A DNA stretch of 64,000 bases from Strongylocentrotus purpuratus (taxonomy: Eukaryota > Echinodermata > Echinoidea > Camarodonta > Strongylocentrotidae): the NCBI RefSeq assembly GCF_000002235.5, contig NW_022145607.1:38100529-38164528 (forward strand), written 5' to 3'. The position numbers and the translations under genes were made by a program. A model generated the notes under the pieces. That model did not search any database. It saw nothing but the letters and a program-made list of their open reading frames with translations, and was not told the origin of the DNA. Shown here piece after piece: positions 46,501-58,617 of the stretch; position 1 is the first letter of the stretch, and each line of letters begins with the position of its first letter.

Positions 46501-46689
46501 CGAAAATGAATGGACAAGTGTTGAAATCAATTGACCTTTTACCAAATTGAATGACAAAAGACTGTGGCAGATTGTCACCGTGTGTACGATTTGCTTAACA
46601 TTTCCACAGTTGTCAAAGAATTTTGAGACCAGTCTAATGCTCCTTAAAGTTACTGTAGGTCTGCTCTTCTCTGGATGTCACTGGTTCAG

Positions 46690-47790
46690 TACACTTTTTC
46701 CGGGAAACTACAGGTAGGCCAAGCATAATGTAATTGCCCTACCTAGCAACAATTAATAATTATATGCAATTTGCATTCTGATTATTGAAATAAAATTATT
46801 TCTAACAGGTGAATAAAATAATTTGTAACATGAATCTTAAAGGCTAATTCCACTCAAAAAATGATTTGCTTTATATAGATGCAGACAAATAAGAAAAACA
46901 GAGCAAAAAAGATTTGAGTAAAATCGGATAACTAATAAGAAAGTAATGAATTTAAAAAAAAAAGTATGAACAACTATAAATGATGGAGATCACTAAACAA
47001 AATAATTGCCAATTTGGTTATCAGTTTGTGACGTCATTGCCTCACTTTTTATCAATTGCTTTATATATTTTTATCCCATTAATTTCCCTTTTTATCCCCC
47101 AAAACTTGATTTCCCCATGACATTTCCCAAAATCTTTTATGAACTTTGAAGAATTGATACTACTTTCTGAATATTGTATATTCATAATCATTGATTTTTA
47201 TATAAATAGTTTTTAAATTCACATTTTACATGGAAAATATAATAATTTAACTAAATATGATAATCTACAATCGTGCATCCACACAAAACATATAAATATC
47301 AAAAAAACTTGGATCCTGGTGTGAGGAATTAAGATTCTTAGGGGGGAAATGGGAAATTTATATTATCAATATAAAGAAAACAATTAGTGAATAGTGAAGC
47401 AATGACGTCATAGACTCATGAGTGAGTTGCCAATTTGTCTTGTGATTTTCAAAGTTGTTCATGTCATTAAAAAATCGTAACTTTCTTATTCGTTATCCGA
47501 TTTTGCTCAAACTTTTTAGGATTGGTTTGTCTGATTTGTCTGCTTCTATTGGAAGTAAATTATTTTTGGAGTGGACTTGCCCTTTAACAAAGATTTATGC
47601 ATCAAATTTGATTACGTAACGAAAGTGGCCAATAATTTTATCTCAATAAATCAGAATGCAGTTTGTATATATTATATTTTTGTAAAGTGGGGCAAAGCCT
47701 AAGGTTCGTCCTACCTAGCAACAATGAGTGAATAGAACTCGCATTCTGACTTCTGAAATACAATGATATATAACAGGTGAAAATTCATGC
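46690..47790. mobile_element. palindromic repeat (CCTACCTAGCAAC family), interrupted by a TTAA MITE
   Basis: The arms 'TGCCCTACCTAGCAACAATTAATAATTATATGCAATTTGCATTCTGA' (46728-46775) and the related 47700-47790 segment belong to the family seen as an alternating array at 54045-54620 and at 60650-60905. The MITE 46837-47587 splits the family consensus 'TTTGTA...CAAAGA.TTATGCAT', so the MITE arrived later. Confidence 0.55.
46837..47587. mobile_element. 751-bp TTAA-bounded MITE with ~100-bp inverted arms
   Basis: It starts TTAAAGGCTAATTCCACTC and ends GAGTGGACTTGCCCTTTAA. The inverted similarity extends inward: 'GCAGACAAATAAGAAAAACA' (left) against 'TGTCTGATTTGTCTGC' (right), and 'AAAATCGGATAACTAATAAGAAAGT' (left) against its inverse near 47475-47505. 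The interior is AT-rich and non-coding. Confidence 0.75.
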
Positions 47791-48339
47791 GAGATTTTGC
47801 TATCTTTCATCGAAAGCAGACGAGTGATTACATAAAAATGCGGAGATAGAGGATGTAAATTAACACGCGTAGTATTGTGGCGTAACCGGGCTCTGCCGGG
47901 GTAGCGTTCTGCCTTGCAGTCTCTCAAAACCCGGTTCACGCTCTCGACAATCATTCATCGACTATATCTCTCAGTGGGCTCTCACAAAAGTATATTGTGT
48001 AAGAAATAACGTGGACTAGCTCTCATTTTACTCACTCCCGCAATCACTGAATGTCTGACAGGACTAAAGAAACAACACTTGCACAGTATCTTCAGTTCAA
48101 GTAACTTTACTCGTTCCTGGTAACGGACCTGTCGCAACGACAGCCCGACGCTGACTCACAGATCACAACTATATAGAACCTGCCCCAACGGCAGCTAAGC
48201 GCCGACTCCCTGACATCTCACGATGTACACATATATATTTCACAATTAACTATAACGCCCTCTATGTCTTACTAAATTACTGGACTAGTTATGCTACAGT
48301 ATCTTAAATTACATTATCGTTATGTAGACCGAGTAACGC

Positions 48340-48390
<51 letters not shown>

Positions 48391-49877
48391 GTCTCTTTCT
48401 GTCTCTCTCGTAATATTTCTCTCCTCTCTCTCTCTCTCTTTCTCTCAATTCTTCTCTCTCTCTCTTCATCTTTCTCCCTCTCTCTCTCTCTCTCTCCCCC
48501 CTTCCCTTCTTTCTCTCTCTCTCTCTCTCCAATTCTCCTTTGATCTTCATTCTCCCCAATCCCTTCAATCTTTTCCCCCTCTCTCAATTACACACATCTC
48601 GCCCACAAAAACCAACGCACATGCTCACATCCCATCCTCTCCTTTTCATCTCATGCCACAGCGTTTACTATTCAAGCTATATATTGCCATTCATTTTGAT
48701 CCTCAAATTGCGATGCTTTATTTTATCATTAATGATACAAGAAATAGATAAATGACCTATGTTAGGCCGGGCGATTGAAAATTCAAATTACTACCATCAT
48801 TCTACAAACCAACACATCAAATAACAAATTCAGAAATACAAATGATAAAAAACAAGTTAATTACCTCAGAATAAATTACGTTTTATAACACCGATGTACT
48901 AACAAATTTATGGATGTTATTCCATTAACCTGTTATTTCATTTGCATGAAATTTGCATATGTCAGTAAACAGGTTTATTCTTTAGAAGACCACATAGAAA
49001 TCTTGAATATTCAAAAGTAAAATTTGCATACCCATAACTGTTACACCATTTTTCTTGATTTTTCTAGTAAATACAATTGATAACCTATCATTACATATCG
49101 GTATTTTTAGACCTACGATAGCAATTTAGTTATTTTAAATGTAATACTAAACTTTAAAGGACCGTCATGCTATAAAGCTTGTTTAATATTGCACATATTC
49201 CCATACTGTTCTTAAACTGATTTTCTGGATGTCATGTCAGATCAACAAGATAACTTGAAATACAGACACAATAGAGAATAGCTAGAAAGGCCTAAACAAG
49301 ATCTTACTTTATAATAGATGTTACAGATGTGAATCTAAGATAGATATTTGAAACTGAATTTGGCGCCCTTTTACCCGATGAAACCTTGCACCATACAATC
49401 ATTGTTTCTTTAGCATGCCCCTCCGTTTCATGAATCCATTTAAACAAACAACGTTCCGATATCATTTCCAGTATTTCTATTTTTCCGTTTTATCCAATCT
49501 CATTACATTGTTTTATGTAATTATTGAATTGATATGTACTTCGATCATGTTTAGATATCTTCATTTTAAAAGGGAAATAAATAAATGAAACCAGACTTTG
49601 TTTGTCATGTGTGTTACATTACTGCTTATACAATTTACTGATTTTTATATCAAACTGTTTATCCAAGGAAAGATTTGCTCATCCAGTTACCATTCATACT
49701 CGTCCATTTTATAGAATCCCGTATTTAACCCCATTCTTTTTGTTGCATGTAATTTCGCTATTTTGACCTAGCAATAAGTTTAAAAATTGAAACCATTAAC
49801 CCAGACATAGTCTAAAATGATAAAGTTGCAGTCTCACAAACTTTTTTCTTCGGCTGTCCATTTCAGTTGACGTTCCG
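47791..49877. other. intergenic stretch, 3' flank of RNase copy A, with a CT microsatellite
   Basis: A CT-rich microsatellite covers about 48341-48535. Its Arg/Glu frames on the minus strand are artefacts. 47880-47955 ('AACCGGGCTCTGCCGGGG' ... 'AACCCGGTTCACG') is a more complex, unassigned segment. 48600-49870 is AT-rich and featureless by eye. No consensus polyadenylation signal for copy A could be fixed. Confidence 0.45.
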
Positions 49878-52800
49878 TTACAATGCAGTGGAATTCTGAC
49901 GGAACGGGTTTTCTACCATAAACTCAGCGTTGCCATCCTCCATGAAGTTCTCCCACAGCTCTGTCTCCTCCTCCTCCTCCTCCTCCTCCTCCTCTTCATT
50001 CATCCTCATCATCTCTCTTCCAATCATCTTCGCGATATCGTGCATGAACTTTGGACCGGATGGTGGTCCCTTCTCGATTTTGCTCTCGAATGTGGGGTAA
50101 AGAACCTTCTTGAGGGGGTTACATTTACCCCCTCCTACCAGTGATGCCCCGCAGGTGATGGGGTTTAGTATCTTGTTGAAGCACATGCGTATCTCCCACA
50201 GGTACTGGATCTTCTTCCTCTCCTGTTACCATGGTAACCAAAAAAAAAAAAAATCTCGTCATTTGATTCATTGATTGAAAAGACATTATTGAAATTTAAA
50301 GATAACGTTGAGTTCTGGTCATCCGATTGCATTGTGATTACATCTTTCTGTGTACAGTACTTGTTACTTTACCTAGACTGGGCCACATTCGTTATGATTT
50401 TGATGACTCTGGAACCTTGCAGTATACACACCAATAAGGGAGTTTATAGATCTGCGCATGGGCAGATAAAGGTCATTTGTACCAAAATGGTAAAACCCAC
50501 ATAGATGAATACTGGATATGCGCTCATGAAAGTTATGTAACATTATTCATTTATGCACCAACGGTATATTCTATGATACGCAGGTGGAAGTATTCTTTTC
50601 AAGAGGTCAAACAAAAGGTATTCATGAAGCACATCTAGGACTTTGGCAGTTATTATTCTAAGATGCTCAAAGTGGAACTTCTCCATGTGTAAAAGATCCG
50701 TGGATATTTGGGGTCATTTGTACCATGTGCTATCTGTAAACTCCCTTATACTTACATGCTACATGATCAACTTTTTCTGATCCATTCCACACCCTTCCTT
50801 TCACAATGCAATCGGATGACCAGAACTCACCTTTATCTTTAATACTTAACGCTATACACTTCGATATCACATAATGTGTAAACATTTTCCACTCCATGGG
50901 GAGCATTTAAGTCAGGCGCCATTTTACAGACGCTTACAACATACCACAATGACTTTCGCACCCTAACGGATACCTATTTACAATCTGAATGGAGAGAAGA
51001 AATATAGATAACATGTCTTGCTTGAGGACGTAAGTGCCGTGCCGGGGTTCGAACGCACAACCTTCACATCTAAGGTCAAATATACAAACCACTCGACTAC
51101 TAATACATGATAATTTGCATAAGAAACTTACCACACAGTAGACAGCGGGATCGACACCCAGCCCCTTATTGAGAGCGTTAGTGATGTAGGCAAGTGGATA
51201 TTTGAGAGTATCTGAAGGTCGTATAGCATTATCACCGTCCGCTAAGATTCTACATAAGAGAGAGACAGAGAACGAACAAGGATGTTTCGATGTTTTAATA
51301 TTTTTTTTTTTAAATTAAGATAACAGACTATTTATTTGTAAGAAGCTTTGCCAAATGGAGGTGTTTTTGTCAAGGTGAAGACCAAAAAAAATTGGGTTCT
51401 TTTTTAAATGTCAATTTGGCAGAGTTTCATAGAGGGAAAGTCCCATAAAAGGGCCTCCTCTTTTGTGTGTTATTTTATTTATTATTTCACCTCGTTTTCT
51501 TTGTTATCGTTATACTTATATACGTTTTTGGAAATGAAATAGAATGTTAAATGCTCGAATATTAAAAGTATGACGAGAAAAGTCTGAGGTGCTGGGACCA
51601 AACATCTCTACCGCCTGTGTGTAGTCCTATATAATATACATCTTAATGTGTACAGTGCATGACTTTAAACAAGATTCAGTCAATTACTTACAATAATTGT
51701 TATGACTCCCAAACCTCACAGTATACACCAATTTATATTTATCATTTTGTTATATTATTTATTTTTATTTTTGCATAATGACATAACTGCAATATTTAAG
51801 TAAACGTAATACAAAGTTTTGGTATGGGGTCATGAATTTGGTTCAAATGAACATATTGGAAGCATATGCGATTTTACAATACTTCATGATCGTTGTCGCT
51901 GTTGAAATCAAGTCTAAAGTCATGAAACTGTAAACAATAAACTCTCAAGTTGTATAGCTCCCTCTCGAGACTGATTTACTCTAGCCTTAAAACAATGTTT
52001 CTTGACTACAATCGACCGATTTGCTATTCCCGTTTGGAAATTATATATCAGAACTGCATTTTGAGATTTTCATGGTCGCAGCTACCATGGAATGGTGTTT
52101 TAGGTGCTAATTTTTCTAGTTCTTATGATACATCTACAGGTGCATCCAAATATATAAAAATTCTAAAGAATTACTTTCCATCCAATTTTCAAAATTTCCC
52201 AAAACTTTTGCGATACCTTTAAGTAAGTATAAACTTGATAATCAAAAGCTCATCAAATACACGGAACTTATGTACAATGAATAAACTAATCATAACAATA
52301 GCGTGAGAGGGAAAAGAAATGAAGAAAGGGAGAGAGAGAGAAAGAAAAAAAGAGGGAGGTCTTGGGTTCAACGCTAAGTTGATGCGCTAGAGCCCTCTGG
52401 TAAGGCATTAATTCTCATTACCAATTACCAAGTCCCTCGGAGAAGACTTAAAGCCCCACTGTCCTACTTGTAGCTACTTGCTCCCTCTATATAGAAAACT
52501 TCCCCATCGGTGCCTGTTGGTCCCCCATGATCCTCTATTTCTTATGTTATTTGAGAGCTGATGAGATAGCCACCTGTCAGTGACCTCACTGTGTGGTCTA
52601 ATCCCTCCTAGCCACACTAGAGCTGATAAGCTTTAAAGTCGTTGGTCCACGGATTGCTTACTAGGGACTTTTAGATTTGCGTGTGACGTCCATTCAAGAC
52701 AGTGTATTAAAAGGACGTCGATTGTAGCAATTCACGTTGTCGTTGTGCAAATCTAAAAGTCCCTATTAACAAAGCATACACATACTTTTTTTTTCTTTAT

Positions 52801-55800
52801 GTGTTTTATTGAACAACAAAAAAACAATCACAATATTTACAAGTTATTATAAAAACATTACAAAAAAGCCGTAAAACGTAGATCAAAACCTCACGAAAAG
52901 TGAATTTACAACATTTACAACATTATAAAACAGGATTATAAGACAAACTTCCATTTTTTAAAGTGCAAGGGCAGTTTGTTTTCTTTTTTTGCAATACGAT
53001 ATTCAAGATCTTTATTATAGTCAATGTAAGTTCTGAAACCCTGAAAATTGGGTATTTTACTTTGAAATTTGCATAAATAAATGTAGTATTTAAGCATAAG
53101 AAATAAATACGTCAAAAACATATCCTTTTCATAGCCAAACATTCTTTCAAATTTTGAAAAATTCACTACTTTATTAATCTTCTCATTAATAGTTTTAATG
53201 GTATCATCCCAAATGGGTTTTACAGTCTGACATTCGATGAAAAGATGTAGGTAAGTCTCGGGTTCATTATCGCAAAATGAACAATTAGGAGAATTCTTTC
53301 GTTTAATTTTGAACAAAAAGTTATTTAATGCTATGGCTTTATGAAATAGTTTGAAATAAAATGAACGAATGCGAGTGCTTATAGAACATTTGAAATGATC
53401 AATATGGATCTTGTCCCAATCAACAGGGTTAGGGTCAGAAAGTTCTTTCCAGAATGTTAATTTTTTTCGGGAACATGTGGCTCTAGTATGACATTATAAG
53501 CATATTTGGGAACCTTCCTAGCTTGCACAAATGTATTGACAAAGGCATCAAAGATTACATCATGATTCAGGTCTGTTGAGACCAACCAATCAGAAGGAAC
53601 ATTTTTCATAAGAAAATTGTATTTCCTCCTACCCCTAGGATTAATATCGTAATCAAGTATCAATTCTTCAAAAAGTTTGCTACCAGGGTGAGGAGGATTA
53701 AGCAAATCACTTATAAAAATAATACCTTTATCAATCCAACCCTGATACAAAAAATAATTTTTGGATTTTGAGTTAGCAAGTCAGATGAAGCAAGCCAGCA
53801 AACCAAAATAACGTTTGTATTTGGCGCCTGAGATGGGTACTTACTTTTTGATGTTGTACTTATCAAACAGCTTTATAGTATTTTTGAAATACTTCATGGG
53901 GCTGTTGAATGTCTCCAGATCATTCATACACGTTCCATGTTTTTCATACTCGTGTTTCCTGTCATGAAAGGAAAAACAGTAACACATAGATGACTTAGTC
54001 AGGATTTTGCCTTTAACATTATGCGGAGAAACTATAATGTCCAATTCAATAGGCCATTTTCGTAATGTAACCAAATTTAATGCGTTATTCTTTGTAAAGT
54101 GCCTCAATACAAATTATTTCATTCACCTGATAAGAATAATAGTATTTCAATGGTCAGAACGCTAACTGCATAATCAAGTGTTGCTAGGTAGGTCAAGCCA
54201 CAATTGTTGTCCTACCTGGCAACCACTAATGTACGCAATTCGGATTCTGTCTTTTGAAATACTATTATTTTTATCAGGTGAATGAAATAATCTGTATTGA
54301 GGCACTTCACAAAGACTTATGCATTAAATTTGGTTACATTACGAAAATGGCCTATTCAGTAGATCATTTTCGTTATGTTATCAAATTTAATGCACAAATC
54401 TTTGTTGAGTGCCATGTTACAAATGATTTCATTCACCTGTTATGAATGATTCTTTTTCAATAGTCAGAATGCAGATTTGCATACATCAATTGTTGCTAGG
54501 TATGACAAACATTATGGCTTGTCCTACCTAACAACACGTAATAATATGCAATTCGTATTCTGACAATTGAAATACTTAGTACAATTATTCGTAACAGGTG
54601 ATACGTAATAATTCTAATAACTCGAATCATTGGGTCATCGCGTCGGGTCGGGTGGTCGTGTTACCCGCCCCTTTGTGAAAACATGCCCTTTTATTCACGG
54701 AATATCGGGGGTGATGTTGTGAAATAAACCCCTCTCATCTAGAAATGGTCTGGTCCAATTTAGCCGATACCTTGTGAAAACCCTACGGCAAATCTACGAA
54801 ATCTTCTGCTTTCGTTTCACGCGAGGTCATGTCACTCGACCGGACGCGATGATCCTATGTGATTCGAAGTAAGCCCCTCTGTCCTATAACATACATACCA
54901 GAAGTTAATTTTGATTCCACCTTTCTTGTAGGTCGGCCATTTCAAGTTCATTTCATTACGTATATCCTACAATAAAGAATGGTTAAAAGTGAAGAAATAA
55001 CTTCTTTTGTTTAATTGAAAAATGAAAACAACAACCACAACATCAACAGCAGCAGAAGCAACAACAGCAACAGCAACAACAATTACAACAACAGCAGCTA
55101 CGAAATTAACAGTAACAACAACAACAGCACGCGTACCACTTAAAGTGTGGACATATCACTAGTTATTTGTGATGATTTAACCAGGTGTTCTTTATAACCA
55201 AAGATCATATTGCGAGGTTGAGAACCTCTTGTAATTTAGGTTAGAGATGGAGTGTGTTTAAAGGAAACATCCAAACATAACAGACAACTGCTCCAAATCA
55301 GAGAAGCAGACTGGTGAAAGTTTAAATGAAATCGGACCCCAAAAAATAAGAAAATGATGAATTTTGACAGATTTAATCCTTGTACGTATGGGCGCTTCAA
55401 ATTGACTGAATCGGTAATATCACTGTGACGTAGTGCTTGACAGCTGTGCCATTTGTTCAAACAAAACAAAACAATAACTAAAATATCAATTTTTTAACAT
55501 GTATTAGTCAGGAGGGTCTTTTCCTTTCAGATGAGCTATCCACAATATATTTTGAGTAGTACCCTACAGGAAAAGGCATTTAGGAGCAAACTATAAATTA
55601 ACGATATCCTTCTACACGACAATCCACGAACCAAATTGCCTATTGAAATTCGCATAACTATAGAATTATAACTCTTTTATTGTTGGTCCTATTTATTTCA
55701 AACTTTCACCGATCGGCTTCTTTTAACTGTTTATTCTATTAATAATTGTAATACAAATAATTATAATAACGACGATGATGATGATAATAATAATAATAAC

Positions 55801-58163
55801 AACGATGATGATAACAATATTACTGATGAATATAATAATAATGGTTTTAATAATGGTTTTAATAATGGTTTCTTGTATGCTGCTAATGTCTGTCAGACTT
55901 GACACTTTTGGCGCTTTGCAGTAATTACCCCGGCTTTAGAAGAGCTGCCATTATGGTGCTCTTTATAGCATTGCAATTAATTAATGTTGCAGGGATTCGA
56001 ACCCACTACCCTGTGCTTCACACTCCGGTGACTTATCCACTAGACCATAATACTTCTAATGAATCGAATTGTCTACACAGAAATCTTTATTTTTCCTGAT
56101 GGCATAAATGTCTTTTGATGGGAACTGGTATTGTGGCGATGATACAGGCAATAAATCCAGGCACCTGTCGTTCTTAACTTCATCTTTATTTGAAAATACA
56201 GATATTATGAGATAGAAATGTAAGTTATTGCTAAATATAAGAGTTTTGAAACGACAGAAGGTAATGTGTTTATTTTAAACTTACATTGATCTCATCATTA
56301 ATGAACTCCCCAGTGCAGTCTATGGGGGTGTTTTTCATATTGCTCTTAAACGGCCTGCAAAGAGAGAAGGAAGTTTTACATGTATGTCAAAGCCCCTACT
56401 GAAAATAAATCTGATTGCCGATCCATACTTGTCGTCTGCAATATTTGTTGATCTGAGCAAATACCTTTTAAAGTTGTGTGTCTGGCAAATTTTGGAATCT
56501 AAGGACCATATTGTGGCCTTGCTTCTAAAAAATAAATGTTTAGCAGTTGTCTGCTCATTGCAAAGCTTTCCCATCCTACCGGTTAAAATGTATGCATAGT
56601 AATCCAACGACCCCCGCCCCTCCTAAACGTTATATCTTAGCCTCTGATTATGGGTTCACTTAAAGTCTACCAATCACTTGAAGAAAAAAAAAAGACTTGT
56701 GTGTAGGTAGAATGTATAAAAAATCAACCTCAAAAAGCTTTACCTGGTATTCTATAGGTAAAGTGATCAGGAGCATAAGAAAACAAAGGATAACATAAAA
56801 ACCCGCATAGAGGGCGCACACAGAATACAATTAAGTCTACTCAACAACATACCCGTTGTGCTGTTCAGTATAAATTGCAATATTTCTTTGCAGAAGTAAT
56901 ATTTGACTCTTATATTTCAATACAACAAACCGACACGGAGCCCCTTTACATCAAAAGTAAAACATATTTTGGTGATTGGTATATTTTAACTTTCTCTCTA
57001 CTTCAATGAATGAATTAAGCAATTAAGAAACGAGGTAAAATTCAAAGTGTTTAATTGTATAAATCCAAGACTATCATAACTTTAAGGCCTGTCGCAACAT
57101 TATTATTTTGATAATGCCATTTTTACTTCATCTGTTTCCATGTAAGTGTCAGCTTAAAATTAACGACTTGCAAATAATTCCATAACCAATCATCCACTAG
57201 TTTATAAAAAAGTGGATGTATTTGTTTCTTGGTCGGAAATCTATCAGGAGAAACCCCCTGCCCCTTCTTCAAATAATCTGGTGGTGTTTTAATACTGTTC
57301 TCTTAGATGTTACACTCACCATAGCCCGTGGATGGTCCAATTCTTCTTGTATGTACTAATGATTTCGCAATTTGCCTGTAAAATGTTAACAAATCCATAA
57401 AATATTAAATTTCTTGACTAGCTATGGCTAAGACATGATTACTCAGCTCATATGCAATTAATAAAACAGTAAACATTTATAATTTTTTATATCATGGCTT
57501 CTAATTAATATATTTAATATTTCAATCACTCAATATTAACATGTGTTCTTTCAAATTGTAAATTGCGCCTACTATATTTAGTAAATAGATGGAGAATAGT
57601 GATTTTACAATTACATATAGTCAATTCTAGGCGTAACGGAGTGACATTTCGGAGCATTTCCAATTTTGAATAAAGAATATCATAGAAATATTGATAAGAT
57701 TTACATGTAAATATTTATACTAATAAGAGGTTATCTAATAGGAGTTAAGTCTCCTATCAACCTTTCTTCAAATTTATAAAATATGTATTTTAAATAACTT
57801 TGTTACATAATTACCACAAGTTGAAATGTCATTCGTTGAAACGTTTTGAATCACGAAAAGGATAAAAAGTCCTTACATTTATCATATTTTGCACAGTGTA
57901 TACTTTTTTTCATTTGGTAATTATGTACCAAAAACTCATTGATTTTCATTGCGAAGTAGTAAAGGGTTGCCCTGAATTAAAAACAAGCAAACATACAAAA
58001 CATAAATGAGTTACTGAAATATGATAAACAAATAATGAAGTGTCTCACCTTCTCACAAAAAGATGGCCCCCAAGTGTTGACTAGAACTAACTTGTCATAT
58101 TCAACCTCTTCACTGTATGCCAAGAGAGAGATAGATAGAGAGGGAGTGAAGAGAGACAGAGAT

Positions 58164-58204
<41 letters not shown>

Positions 58205-58232
58205 TAGAGAGGGAGTGAAGAGAGACAGAGAC

Positions 58233-58278
<46 letters not shown>

Positions 58279-58291
58279 AGTGAGGAGAGAC

Positions 58292-58332
<41 letters not shown>

Positions 58333-58341
58333 AGTGAGGAG

Positions 58342-58372
<31 letters not shown>

Positions 58373-58392
58373 GAGGGGGAGTGAGTAGAGAC

Positions 58393-58423
<31 letters not shown>

Positions 58424-58586
58424 TAGAGAGGGAGTGAAGAGAGACAGGGACAAAGATAGATAGAGAGAGAGAGAGTGAGAGAGAGAGGGAGAGACAGAGA
58501 CACACACATATATATAGAGAGAGAGGGAGAAAGAGAGAGAGTGAGAGAGAGAGACAGAGAGAGAGAGAGAGGGAGTGAGGAGAGGC

Positions 58587-58617
<31 letters not shown>

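Noticed and set aside
48309-48587. Arg/Glu-rich minus-strand frames resembling coiled coils
   Set aside because: Produced by the (CT)n microsatellite at 48341-48535.
52936-53750. Possible host gene with zinc-knuckle motif
   Set aside because: The motif order and A-rich 3' end match the C-terminal part of a LINE ORF2, it lies inside an intron of RNase copy A, and it is 5'-truncated with a frame change.
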